Positions 19,199 to 27,189 of a stretch of DNA of 64,000 nucleotides are shown here, one piece after another. The notes under the pieces were generated by a model that saw nothing but the letters and a program-made list of their open reading frames with translations, had not been told where the DNA came from and searched no databases. The first letter of the stretch is position 1. Every line of letters begins with the position of its first letter. The stretch is from Lysobacteraceae bacterium NML93-0793 (GTDB lineage Bacteria > Pseudomonadota > Gammaproteobacteria > Xanthomonadales > Xanthomonadaceae): contig NTJG01000002.1 in assembly GCA_002324875.1 (NCBI GenBank), positions 62,001-126,000 on the forward strand, given 5' to 3'. The position numbers and the translations under genes were made by a program.

Positions 19199-19687
19199 AT
19201 GACCCGGGGCCCGATCCATCTCGACATTGCCGTGGGCTATGCGACCGCGCGCAAGGGCGTGCCCGCGGCCGCGAGCTTCCGCCGCTGGGCCGCCGCCGCA
19301 CTTCACGGGCGGATCCGTGAGGCCGACCTCGCGATCCGTATCGTCGGCGAGGACGAGGGACGCGCGCTCAACCGGCACTACCGCGGCAAGGACTACGCCA
19401 CCAACGTGCTCAGCTTCCCCGCGGACCTGCCCGAGGGCCTGCCGGACGGCGTGCGCCTGCCGCTGCTGGGGGACCTGGTGATCTGCGCGCCCGTGGTCAG
19501 CCGTGAAGCCCACGACCAGGGCAAGGCGCCCAATGCGCATTACGCCCATCTCACCGTCCACGGCGTCCTGCATCTGCTGGGCTGGGATCACGAGAACACG
19601 CCCGAGGCGGAGGCGATGGAGCAGCTGGAACGCGAAATCCTGGCCGAACTGGGTGTCGCCGATCCCTATGCCGGCGAGCTGCGCTGA
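19199..19687 (+). CDS. ybeY: endoribonuclease YbeY (rRNA maturation factor)
   Basis: 162 residues from ATG 19199, 9 nt after the ybeZ stop. The zinc-binding motif is '[11 protein letters not shown]' (H-x3-H-x5-H) near residues 120-130, and 'NVLSFP' is the other family mark. YbeY is a single-strand endoribonuclease required for 16S 3'-end maturation. It sits in the standard ybeZ-ybeY-ybeX order. Confidence 0.96.
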   Translation: MTRGPIHLDIAVGYATARKGVPAAASFRRWAAAALHGRIREADLAIRIVGEDEGRALNRHYRGKDYATNVLSFPADLPEGLPDGVRLPLLGDLVICAPVVSREAHDQGKAPNAHYAHLTVHGVLHLLGWDHENTPEAEAMEQLEREILAELGVADPYAGELR

Positions 19688-19759
19688 CGGACCGTCCGAT
19701 CCATCCTGCTAGACTGGCCCCGCGTCCATCCGGACGCATGCAGAACGAACAACCGCACC

Positions 19760-20629
19760 ATGTCCGAGGACGACAGTCGACCTTCCCCCGGTTCCGAACC
19801 CCATGAACGCCGACGCGGCTGGCTCGAGCGCCTGAGCTCGGCGATCTCCGGCGAACCCAGCAACCGCGACGATCTCGTCGAACTGCTGCGCGACACCCAC
19901 GCCGACGGCCTGATCGATGCCGACACCCTGCGCATGCTCGAAGGCGCGCTGGGCATCTCCACCAAGACGGTCGGCGACATCATGATTCCGCGCGCGCAGA
20001 TGGTCGCGCTGCCGGCCGATGCGCCGTTCCTCGACCTGATGCGCCAGGTGGTCGAATCCGGCCACTCGCGGTTTCCGGTGCACGGCGACGACAAGGACGA
20101 GATTCTCGGCATCCTGCTCGCCAAGGACCTGCTGCGCGGCGTGGTCGCCGACAACGGGCCGGGCACCATCCACGAACTGTTGCGCCCGGCGGTGCTCATC
20201 CCCGGCTCCAAGAAGCTCAACGTGCTGTTGCGCGAGTTCCGGCAGTCGCGCAACCACATGGCGATCGTCATCGACGAGTACGGCGGCGTCGCCGGCCTGC
20301 TGACGATCGAGGACGTGCTGGAGGAGATCGTCGGCGAGATCGACGACGAGCACGACGACGCCGAGGATCCGAACGCCCTGATCGCCGCCCAGGCCGACGG
20401 CCAGTTCGCGGTCAGCGCGCTGACTCCGATCGAGGATTTCAACGAACGCTTCGGCGCCGACTTCGACGACGACGAGTACGACACGATCGGCGGTGTGATC
20501 ATCGGCGCGATCGGTCACCTGCCCGAAGTCGGCGAAGAGCTCACGCTCGGCCGGTTCGCGTTCCGGGTCACCGACGCCGACTCGCGCCGCCTGCATGCGC
20601 TGCACGTCAGCGTGCATGCCGACGACTGA
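19760..20629 (+). CDS. corC: CorC/YbeX-type CBS-domain protein (HCC family)
   Basis: 289 residues from ATG 19760. Two CBS domains ('VGDIMIPRAQMVALPADAP' and 'HMAIVIDEYGGVAGLLTIED') are followed by the CorC_HlyC domain ('YDTIGGVIIGAIGHLPEVGE'). No membrane segment, as in the short YbeX form. YbeX is linked to magnesium/cobalt efflux and ribosome metabolism. In most gammaproteobacteria lnt follows; here a DUF4105/Lnb-like gene does, 19 nt downstream. Confidence 0.94.
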   Translation: MSEDDSRPSPGSEPHERRRGWLERLSSAISGEPSNRDDLVELLRDTHADGLIDADTLRMLEGALGISTKTVGDIMIPRAQMVALPADAPFLDLMRQVVESGHSRFPVHGDDKDEILGILLAKDLLRGVVADNGPGTIHELLRPAVLIPGSKKLNVLLREFRQSRNHMAIVIDEYGGVAGLLTIEDVLEEIVGEIDDEHDDAEDPNALIAAQADGQFAVSALTPIEDFNERFGADFDDDEYDTIGGVIIGAIGHLPEVGEELTLGRFAFRVTDADSRRLHALHVSVHADD

Positions 20630-20648
20630 CGCGCGGAGCCCGGCGCGC

Positions 20649-21839
20649 ATGATCACGCGCGTGTGTGCGTTGCTGCTGTGCCTTTGCCTGTGGCCGTCGA
20701 CCGGCGCGGCGCAGACGCCGGCCCGCGACGACGTGCCGCAGATCGGCGTGGCCACGATGCAGCCCGGCGACGTGTTCTTCGAGCGCTTCGGCCACAACGC
20801 GCTGATCGTCGACGATCCGGCCGAGGCCTATCCGGTCTCGTACAACTTCGGCTTCTTCGATCCCAGCGAGCCGGACTTCGTGTCCCGCTTCATCCGCGGC
20901 GACATGCGCTACATGCTCGCCGCGCTGCCGTTCGCGGACGATCTGGCCTATTACCGCGACGTCGGCCGCGGCGTCTCGATCCAATGGCTGGATCTCGATC
21001 CGGCCCAGGCCCGCGCACTCGCGGCAGCGCTGGCCGAGAACGCCCGGCCCGAGCACGCGCACTACCACTACGACTATTTCACCGACAACTGCTCCACCCG
21101 CGTGCGCGACGCCATCGACCGCGCGCTCGGCGGCGCACTGCGCAGCCAGCTGCAGGGGCGCTCGCGTGGAAACAGTTACCGCGGCGACGCGGTGCGCCTG
21201 GCCTCGCCGGCTCCGTGGATGTGGCTCGGCTTCGATATCGGTCTCGGTCCGGCCGCGGACCGGCCCAACTCGATCTGGGACGACACGTTCGTGCCGATGC
21301 GGCTGGCCGATGCGCTGCGCGATGCACGCAATGTCGACGGGCGTCCACTGGTGTCCAGCGAGCAGGTGATCGTGCCGCACACCCAGGCACCGGAGCCGGT
21401 CGAACGGCCACGCCTGCTGTGGCCATGGTTGCTGGCGGGCGTGGCACTGGGTCTGGCGATCCTGTTCGCCGGGCGCAGCGCACCGCGGGCGCTGGCCACT
21501 GCAGCGCTGCCGGTCTGGACGGCGTGCGCGCTGCTCGGCGGCGTGATGCTGTTCCTGTGGCTGGGCACCGCGCACGGCTTCGCCTGGCGCAACCAGAATC
21601 TGCTGCTGTTCAACCCGTTGTGCGCCTTGCTGCTGCCCGGCGGCTGGCGGATCGCGCGCGGCCGCGCGCCGGGCCGCCTGTTCGGCTGGGTGCTCGGCGC
21701 CGTGGTGCTGTGCGGGATCGCCGCGCTGTTCCTGCACTGGCTGCCGGTGCTGCCGCAGCGCAACGCGGCCTGGCTGGCGCTGCTGATGCCGGTGCATGTT
21801 GCGTTCTGGTTCGCGCTGCGCAGCAACCGCTCTCCGTAA
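20649..21839 (+). CDS. DUF4105/Lnb-like protein: periplasmic thiol-His domain plus five membrane helices
   Basis: 396 residues from ATG 20649. A signal peptide (ending TGAAQ) is followed by a periplasmic domain with 'FERFGHNALIVDDP' (conserved His) and 'FTDNCSTRVRDAI' (conserved Cys), the marks of DUF4105. That domain is now associated with Lnb, the lipoprotein N-acyltransferase of Bacteroides. After about residue 255 come five hydrophobic helices, the arrangement known for Lnb. The gene follows corC by 19 nt, the place usually occupied by apolipoprotein N-acyltransferase lnt, and no Lnt-like nitrilase protein is in the window. Role as a lipoprotein N-acyltransferase is inference; other DUF4105 proteins are uncharacterised. 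Confidence 0.72.
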   Translation: MITRVCALLLCLCLWPSTGAAQTPARDDVPQIGVATMQPGDVFFERFGHNALIVDDPAEAYPVSYNFGFFDPSEPDFVSRFIRGDMRYMLAALPFADDLAYYRDVGRGVSIQWLDLDPAQARALAAALAENARPEHAHYHYDYFTDNCSTRVRDAIDRALGGALRSQLQGRSRGNSYRGDAVRLASPAPWMWLGFDIGLGPAADRPNSIWDDTFVPMRLADALRDARNVDGRPLVSSEQVIVPHTQAPEPVERPRLLWPWLLAGVALGLAILFAGRSAPRALATAALPVWTACALLGGVMLFLWLGTAHGFAWRNQNLLLFNPLCALLLPGGWRIARGRAPGRLFGWVLGAVVLCGIAALFLHWLPVLPQRNAAWLALLMPVHVAFWFALRSNRSP

Positions 21840-21900
21840 GAGGGCGCTCGCGCGCGAGACGGGTCTTCCCGCAAGCGCCTTGTCGCGCGCACCGCTGCCT
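21837..21900 (+). repeat. degenerate palindromic REP-like element at the DUF4105 gene stop
   Basis: The 64 nt starting with the stop codon TAA align by eye with the intact element at 25161-25227: similar arms rich in gcgcgcgag/cgcgcgc around a core gggtcttcccgcaagcgcc (gggttttcccggggaacgc in the intact copy). Arms are diverged and the initial GTAG reads GTAA. Confidence 0.6.
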
Positions 21901-21988
21901 GCATACGTATGCACCCGGCCCTCGCGGAATCCGCGTGCAAAGATCCGGACGAACGCACGACTGACCGCGTCTGGGAGGGCGCCGTACC

Positions 21989-24028
21989 ATGTCGAACCGA
22001 CTTGCCGGAATGCTGGCCGCGCTGTTGCCGATCGCCGCCCTCTCCGTCTCCGCCGCCGAGCCGCGCGCGAGCGCAGGTATCGCCTCTCCGGATGCGCGCA
22101 TCGCCGTCGAGATCACGACCGACGGCGAAGGCCGCGCCAGCTACGCGGTCTCGCGCGACGGGCACGCGGTGATCGCGCCCTCGCGGCTGGGCATGATGTT
22201 CACCGATGCGCCGAAGTTCGAGCGCAACCTCGCGATCGTCGACCAGCGCACGCGCAGTCACGACGAACGCTGGGAGCTGCCCTGGGGCGAGCGCCGGTAC
22301 GTGCGCGACCACCACAACGAACTGCGGGTCACGTTCGCCGAGACCAGCGGGACGAAGCGCCGCTTCGACGTCGTGTTCCGCGTGTTCGACGACGGCGTCG
22401 GCTTCCGCTACGACTTTCCGGACCAGCCGGCGCTGCAGCGCCTCGCGATCGCCGAGGAGCTGACCGAGTTCACCATCGCCGATGCGGCGACGGCATGGTG
22501 GATCCCCGCGTTCGAATGGAACCGCGAGGAATACCTCTACCACCGCACACCGGTCGAGGAAGTGGGCCTGGCGCAGACGCCGATCACGCTGCGCACCGGC
22601 GACGGCCTGCACCTGTCGATCCACGAGGCCGCGCTGGTCGACTATTCCGGCATGAACCTGACGCGCGCCGAAGGCCGCCGGTTCAAGGCGGCACTGACGC
22701 CGGGCATCGGCGAGGCGAAGGTCGAGGTGACCGCGCCGTTCGCGACGCCGTGGCGCACGATCCAGATCGCCGACCGCGCCGCCGGTCTCGTCGAGTCGGG
22801 CCTGATCCTCAATCTCAACGCACCGAACGCGCTCGGCGACGTGTCGTGGATCCGGCCGATGAAGTACGTCGGCATCTGGTGGGAGATGCATCTCGACCGC
22901 AAGACCTGGGCCTCCGGCCCGAAGCACGGCGCGACGACCGCGCACGCGAAGCGGCACATCGACTTCGCGGCGGCGAACGGCCTCGGTGGCGTGCTGGTCG
23001 AGGGCTGGAACGTCGGCTGGGACGGCGACTGGTTCGGCAACGGCGAGACCTTCAGCTTCACCCGGCCCTATCCGGACTTCGACCTCGAAGGCGTCGCCGC
23101 GTATGCGCGCGACAAGGGCGTGATGCTGATCGGCCACCACGAGACCTCGGGCCATGCCGCGCACTACGAGGCCCAGCTCGACGACGCGTTCGACCTCTAT
23201 GCGCGGCTCGGCGTGCACGGGGTCAAGACCGGCTACGTCGCCGACGCCGGCCAGGCCAAGGTGCTCGGCACCGACGGGCGGCTGCGCTACGCCTGGCACG
23301 AGGGCCAGGCGATGGTGCGCCACCACCAGAAGGTGGTCGAGGCGGCCGCGAAGCGGCGCATCGCGGTCAATCCGCACGAACCGGTCAAGGACACCGGCCT
23401 GCGCCGCACGTATCCGAACCTGATCACGCGCGAAGGCGCGCGCGGCATGGAGTTCAACGCCTGGGGCGATCCCGGCAATCCGCCGGAACACGAGGCGACG
23501 CTGGTCTACACGCGCCTGCTCGCCGGGCCGATGGATTTCACGCCGGGCATCTTCGGCATGGACACCAAGTCCGGCCAGCCGATGGCGACGACACTGGCCA
23601 AGCAGCTCGCGCTGTACGTGGTGATCCACAGCCCGCTGCAGATGGCGGCCGACCTGCTCGAACACTACGAAGCGCGACCGGATGCATTCCGCTTCATCCG
23701 CGACGTGCCGGTGGACTGGGACGAGACGCGCCTGGTGGCCGGGGAGATCGGCGAATCGGCGGTCATCGCGCGCCGCGAGCGCGACGGCGACGACTGGTAC
23801 CTTGGCGCGGTGACCGACGGCGAGGCGCGCACGCTGCGGGTGCCGCTGGATTTCCTCGACGCGGGCCGCCGCTACACCGCGCAGATCTATCGCGACGGCG
23901 ACACCGCCGGCTGGCGCGACGACCCGCACGATCTGGTCATCGAATCGCGCGAGGTCGGTGCTGGCGACACGCTCGACATCCGCATGGGACCGGCCGGCGG
24001 CCAGGCGATCCGGTTCGTCGCCCGCTGA
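21989..24028 (+). CDS. glycoside hydrolase family 97, inverting SusB-type alpha-glucosidase
   Basis: 679 residues from ATG 21989 with a signal peptide (ending VSAAE). The N-terminal beta-sandwich ('SPDARIAVEITTDGEGRASY') leads to a TIM barrel and a C-terminal sheet, the GH97 layout. Catalytic-region motifs 'GVKTGYV', 'NPHEPVKDTG', 'RTYPNLITREGARGMEFNAW' and 'GPMDFTPGIF' match the inverting, Glu-based SusB group and not the retaining group with an Asp nucleophile. It likely removes glucose from alpha-glucans or oligosaccharides in the periplasm. There is no SusCD-like partner nearby. Confidence 0.93.
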   Translation: MSNRLAGMLAALLPIAALSVSAAEPRASAGIASPDARIAVEITTDGEGRASYAVSRDGHAVIAPSRLGMMFTDAPKFERNLAIVDQRTRSHDERWELPWGERRYVRDHHNELRVTFAETSGTKRRFDVVFRVFDDGVGFRYDFPDQPALQRLAIAEELTEFTIADAATAWWIPAFEWNREEYLYHRTPVEEVGLAQTPITLRTGDGLHLSIHEAALVDYSGMNLTRAEGRRFKAALTPGIGEAKVEVTAPFATPWRTIQIADRAAGLVESGLILNLNAPNALGDVSWIRPMKYVGIWWEMHLDRKTWASGPKHGATTAHAKRHIDFAAANGLGGVLVEGWNVGWDGDWFGNGETFSFTRPYPDFDLEGVAAYARDKGVMLIGHHETSGHAAHYEAQLDDAFDLYARLGVHGVKTGYVADAGQAKVLGTDGRLRYAWHEGQAMVRHHQKVVEAAAKRRIAVNPHEPVKDTGLRRTYPNLITREGARGMEFNAWGDPGNPPEHEATLVYTRLLAGPMDFTPGIFGMDTKSGQPMATTLAKQLALYVVIHSPLQMAADLLEHYEARPDAFRFIRDVPVDWDETRLVAGEIGESAVIARRERDGDDWYLGAVTDGEARTLRVPLDFLDAGRRYTAQIYRDGDTAGWRDDPHDLVIESREVGAGDTLDIRMGPAGGQAIRFVAR

Positions 24029-24029
24029 C

Positions 24030-24095
24030 TCCCGTAGCGCCGGGCTTGCCCGGCCGGGAGTTTCCTTAGAACGGAGCGAGCTCCGCTCTACGGGA
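24030..24095. repeat. GTAG-type REP pair (inverted dimer) between GH97 and corA
   Basis: The element has tcccgtag at one end and ctacggga at the other. Reading inward, each end begins GTAG followed by its own imperfect hairpin: cgccgggc-tt-gcccggcc on the plus strand and agcggagc-tc-gctccgttc on the minus strand. GTAG-initiated stem-loops in inverted pairs are the form of REP/SMAG elements in Stenotrophomonas, mobilised by RAYT transposases; no such transposase is in the window. Confidence 0.75.
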
Positions 24096-24108
24096 AGCGA
24101 GATCGTGC

Positions 24109-25164
24109 GTGCCGCTTGTCGTGCGCACGGACTTGACCGACGATCCGGCGATGCGCGCACCCTCCGACAGCACGACCGGCACGCCGGGCAATCCACCCGG
24201 CGTCGTCAACTGCGCGGTCTACGGATCGCAGGGCAGACGAGATGTCGCGCTCGATGCGGTCGGCCGGGCGCTCGCGGATGACCCGACCAGCTTCGCGTGG
24301 ATCGGCCTCTACGAGCCCGGCGACGACGTGCTGACGCAGTTGCAGGCCGAGTTCGATCTGCATGCCCTCGCGATCGAGGACGCCGGCAAGGCCCACCAGC
24401 GGCCGAAGATCGAGGCCTACGGCGACTCGCTGTTCATCGTCGCCAATACCGCGCAGGCGATCGACGAGCGCATCGCCTACGGCGAGACCCACATCTTCCT
24501 CGGGCCGCGCTATCTGGTGACGGTGCGCCACGGCGCCTCGCTGTCGTACGCACCGGCGCGCCAGCGCATCGAACGCGAGCCGGAGCTGCTGGCGATGGGC
24601 GCCTCGGCGGCGCTGTACGCGGTGCTCGACGCCATCGTCGACAACTACCTGCCGATCGTCGACGACTTCAAGGCGACGCTCAACGCGCTCGAACAGGACA
24701 TCGTCAGCGCGCAGTTCCACCGCGGCATCGTCATCCGGCTCTACGAACTCAAGCGCGAGCTGACCTACATGCGCGTCGCGGTGACGCCGCTGCAGGACGT
24801 GCTGTCGCAACTGGTGCGCAGCAGCAGTCCGCTGATCCCGGCCGAGGCCAAGCTCTACATCCGCGACGTGCTCGACCACTCGGTGCGCGTCAACGACACC
24901 GTCGACGCGATCCGCGACATGCTCGGCACCGCGCTCGGCGTCAACCAGGCGCTGGTCACGCTGAGCCAGGGCGAGATCGTCAAGAAGCTCGGTGCCTGGG
25001 CGGCCCTGCTGGCGGCGCCGACGCTGATCACCAGCTGGTACGGCATGAACTTCCGCGGCATGCCGGAACTCGATGAGCGCTACGCCTACCCGCTGCTGGT
25101 CGGCACCGTCGGCGTGGTGATGGTCGTGCTGTACCGGATGTTCAAGCGCGCGCGCTGGCTGTAG
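24109..25164 (+). CDS. corA: CorA-family magnesium/cobalt transporter
   Basis: 351 residues if the GTG at 24109 is used; ATG 24151 would remove 14 residues. A 'ggaagcgag' stretch upstream of 24109 partly belongs to the neighbouring repeat, so the start is uncertain. The large N-terminal cytoplasmic domain ('IEDAGKAHQRPKIEAYGDSL') is followed by two C-terminal membrane helices with the pore motif 'YGMNFRGMPEL'. Forms a pentameric Mg2+ channel in the inner membrane. The stop codon TAG is the first part of the palindromic element 25161-25227. Confidence 0.92.
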   Translation: MPLVVRTDLTDDPAMRAPSDSTTGTPGNPPGVVNCAVYGSQGRRDVALDAVGRALADDPTSFAWIGLYEPGDDVLTQLQAEFDLHALAIEDAGKAHQRPKIEAYGDSLFIVANTAQAIDERIAYGETHIFLGPRYLVTVRHGASLSYAPARQRIEREPELLAMGASAALYAVLDAIVDNYLPIVDDFKATLNALEQDIVSAQFHRGIVIRLYELKRELTYMRVAVTPLQDVLSQLVRSSSPLIPAEAKLYIRDVLDHSVRVNDTVDAIRDMLGTALGVNQALVTLSQGEIVKKLGAWAALLAAPTLITSWYGMNFRGMPELDERYAYPLLVGTVGVVMVVLYRMFKRARWL

Positions 25165-25227
25165 GAGCGCGCGTGCGCGCGATGGGTTTTCCCGGGGAAC
25201 GCTTCATCGCGCGCGAGCGCACTCCTA
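25161..25227. repeat. palindromic REP-like element overlapping the corA stop
   Basis: Arms gtaggagcgcgcgtgcgcg (from 25161) and catcgcgcgcgagcgcactccta (ending 25227) form a long imperfect hairpin around gggttttcccggggaacgctt. It lies between convergent corA and the ExoD gene and could act as a bidirectional terminator. The TAG stop of corA is supplied by the element. Confidence 0.75.
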
Positions 25228-25243
25228 AGGGATTCCGGGCGCC

Positions 25244-25882
25244 CTAGGCCGGCCAGAAGCGCGTGAACAGCTCCCGGATCACCAGTCCGCCGCCGCCGAT
25301 GAGGATCGCGAAATAGACGATCGTCACCACGTTCATCACGTGGCCCAGCAGCACCATCAGGCCGTCGCGCTGCAGCAGGCCGATCGCCAGGCACATCAGC
25401 GCCACGCCGGGGACGGTGTTGCTGAAGGGAATGAAGCCGAACGGCGCCATCAGCAGCACCGCACCGAGGATCAGCGCGGCGTCGTTGAACAGGCCGACGG
25501 CGCGCCCGTGGGTCAGGCCGGCCATGCGTCCGGGACGGGTGATGCGTTCCAGCCGGCGCACCCATTTCAGTCCGGTATCGAGCGCGGCGCGCATGCGCCC
25601 GGCCGGTACCGAACGGCGGCGCACCGCGCCGGGCATCCAGAGTGGACGTCCGGCGATCCGGGCAATGCCGACCAGCACGATGACCGCACCGAACACCGTG
25701 CTGACGCCGGGAATCGACACCGGGATCAGGAACACCAGCGTCAGCAGGATCACCAGCATCAGCATGCCCTGCGCACCGAGTTCGTCGACCAGCGGACCGA
25801 CCTCGACGTCGCCATCGGGCAGTTCGCGGATCAGCGTCTGCAGTTGTTCGCGCAACGAGGCGGGGAAAGCGGCGGTCGCCAT
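25244..25882 (-). CDS. ExoD family membrane protein
   Basis: 212 residues from ATG 25882. The sequence shows 'GAQGMLMLVILLTLVFLIPV' and 'PGVSTVFGAVIVLVGIAR', the ExoD pattern, then 'MAPFGFIPFSNTVPGVALM' and a last helix pair. About four to five membrane segments. ExoD in rhizobia influences exopolysaccharide production and alkali tolerance; the biochemical role is not known. It follows the ArsA-like ATPase by 31 nt on the same strand and is probably the last gene of the cstA operon. Confidence 0.87.
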   Translation of the reverse strand: MATAAFPASLREQLQTLIRELPDGDVEVGPLVDELGAQGMLMLVILLTLVFLIPVSIPGVSTVFGAVIVLVGIARIAGRPLWMPGAVRRRSVPAGRMRAALDTGLKWVRRLERITRPGRMAGLTHGRAVGLFNDAALILGAVLLMAPFGFIPFSNTVPGVALMCLAIGLLQRDGLMVLLGHVMNVVTIVYFAILIGGGGLVIRELFTRFWPA

Positions 25883-25913
25883 GACAGGAGCCGAAGTGCA
25901 AAGTGGCCGCGCA

Positions 25914-26921
25914 TCATACCGGCCCGCCCGTTGACGCCAGCAGACCGGCGAAGGCGTCGAGTGCCTCGATCCCCACCACGTCCTGCTGCAGCAGCGGCAC
26001 CTCCTGCAGCGCAAGCGCCGGCAGCGCCGCGCGCAGGGTGTCGAGGTGAACGGCTTCCTGCGCATGGCGGCCGGCGAGGAACGGGCCGGCATCGCGCGGC
26101 GCGCGCTTGTTGACCACGAGGCCGGCGACGGCGATGCCGGCCCGCGCCAGCTGCGCGTGCAGTTGGATGGTTTCCAGCACCGGCAGGCGCTCGGCGGCCA
26201 GCACGATGAAGAACGCGGTGCGCGCCGGATCGGCCAGCGTGCTGCGCAGATGTTCGAAGCGGTGCCGCCTGCGGTGCAGCAGGGCGCGGATCGCCTGGTC
26301 GCGGTCGCCCGGCGTCGCCGCCGGGGCCTCGCCGCCGAGCGCGCGTGCGCCGATGCCGTCATCGCGGCCCAGACTGCGCAGGGCGGCGCCGAAGCGTTCG
26401 CTGCGTTCCTGCCGCTGCAGCAGGCCTTCGGTCCATGCGGTCAGCATTTCCGGCAGCGCCATCAGCCGCGCGGTATGCCCCGACGGCGCGGTGTCGAAGA
26501 CCAGCAGGTCGTAGCGCGCCGGCGCGTCGTGCACCAGCTCGGCGATGCGCTCCAGCAGCGCCGCTTCGTGCATGCCCGGCGCGTCCTGCGACAGCGACAG
26601 GTGCTTGTCGACCTCGCCGGCCAGATGCGCCGGCATCAGCCGGCGCAGCGCCTCGCCCACCTGCTGCAGGTGCGCGGCCGCGGTGGCGTCGGGATCCAGT
26701 TCCAGCGCGTCCAGACCGGGCGCGAGTGCGCGCGGCTCGGGGCCCACCGTGCACTGCCACAGGTGGCCGAGGTTGTGCGCCGGATCGGTGGAGACCAGCA
26801 GTACGCGTCGCCCGGCACGCGCCTGGGCCAGCGCGAGCGCCGACGCCAGCGAGGTCTTGCCCACGCCGCCCTTGCCGCCGATGAACACCACGCGGCGCGC
26901 GGCCGCCTCGCTCAGCAGCAC
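25914..26921 (-). CDS. ArsA-family ATPase
   Basis: 335 residues from GTG 26921. Deviant Walker A 'GGKGGVGKTSLASALA' near residue 15, 'STDPAHNLGH' (switch I/A-loop) and 'VFDTAPSGHTARLMALPEML' (switch II) are diagnostic of ArsA/GET3-type ATPases. A single-copy ATPase of this length would dimerise. No arsB, arsD or arsC is nearby, so arsenite export is unlikely. Its start codon is nested in the last codons of the upstream CC-ending gene, so the two are translationally coupled. Confidence 0.9.
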   Translation of the reverse strand: MLLSEAAARRVVFIGGKGGVGKTSLASALALAQARAGRRVLLVSTDPAHNLGHLWQCTVGPEPRALAPGLDALELDPDATAAAHLQQVGEALRRLMPAHLAGEVDKHLSLSQDAPGMHEAALLERIAELVHDAPARYDLLVFDTAPSGHTARLMALPEMLTAWTEGLLQRQERSERFGAALRSLGRDDGIGARALGGEAPAATPGDRDQAIRALLHRRRHRFEHLRSTLADPARTAFFIVLAAERLPVLETIQLHAQLARAGIAVAGLVVNKRAPRDAGPFLAGRHAQEAVHLDTLRAALPALALQEVPLLQQDVVGIEALDAFAGLLASTGGPV

Positions 26922-27184
26922 GAAATGTGATCCAGCGGCGAACGCTCCAGGCCCATCCGCCGGTGCCAGGCGTGGAAGCGGTCGTACATGGCCGGCATCA
27001 GTTCCAGCGTGTAATAGCCGACCGGGTTCGGCACGCCGAGCGACTCGGAGAAGACCATCAGCATGAACAGGTCATCCTCGTCGCGCTGCGCGCGTGCCAG
27101 CGTGCGCCGGTACGGCGCGGCGTAGAACTCGCCCAGGCCCGCCGCGAGGCGGGCCCAGCGCGAGGGCGCGGGTGCATCGGTCAC
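26912..27184 (-). CDS. small CC-terminating protein between cstA and the ArsA-like gene (cory-CC-star type)
   Basis: 90 residues from GTG 27184, 5 nt after the cstA stop. It contains 'GEFYAAPYRRTLARAQRDED', 'FSESLGVPNPVGYYTLELMP' and ends 'DHISCC' directly before the stop. I recall a curated family called cory-CC-star with this C-terminal CC-stop, but cannot confirm the assignment. No membrane segment or signal is seen. CstA normally pairs with the small YbdD/YjiX (DUF466) protein; this sequence does not resemble it. The CC codons overlap the GTG start of the ATPase gene. Confidence 0.75.
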   Translation of the reverse strand: MTDAPAPSRWARLAAGLGEFYAAPYRRTLARAQRDEDDLFMLMVFSESLGVPNPVGYYTLELMPAMYDRFHAWHRRMGLERSPLDHISCC

Positions 27185-27189
27185 GGCAC

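Noticed and set aside
16640..19591. A 983-residue open frame on the minus strand opposite miaB, ybeZ and ybeY
   Set aside because: It is His/Arg/Ala/Val-rich, matches no family, has no ribosome site and mirrors three intact, well-recognised genes; typical antisense frame in high-GC DNA.
21176..24196. A 1006-residue open frame on the minus strand opposite the DUF4105 and GH97 genes
   Set aside because: Low-complexity Arg/Ala content and complete overlap with confident genes on the plus strand.
25914..26921. Arsenite-export function of the ArsA-like ATPase
   Set aside because: No arsB, arsC, arsD or arsR nearby, and the operon partners are CstA, a small CC protein and ExoD.
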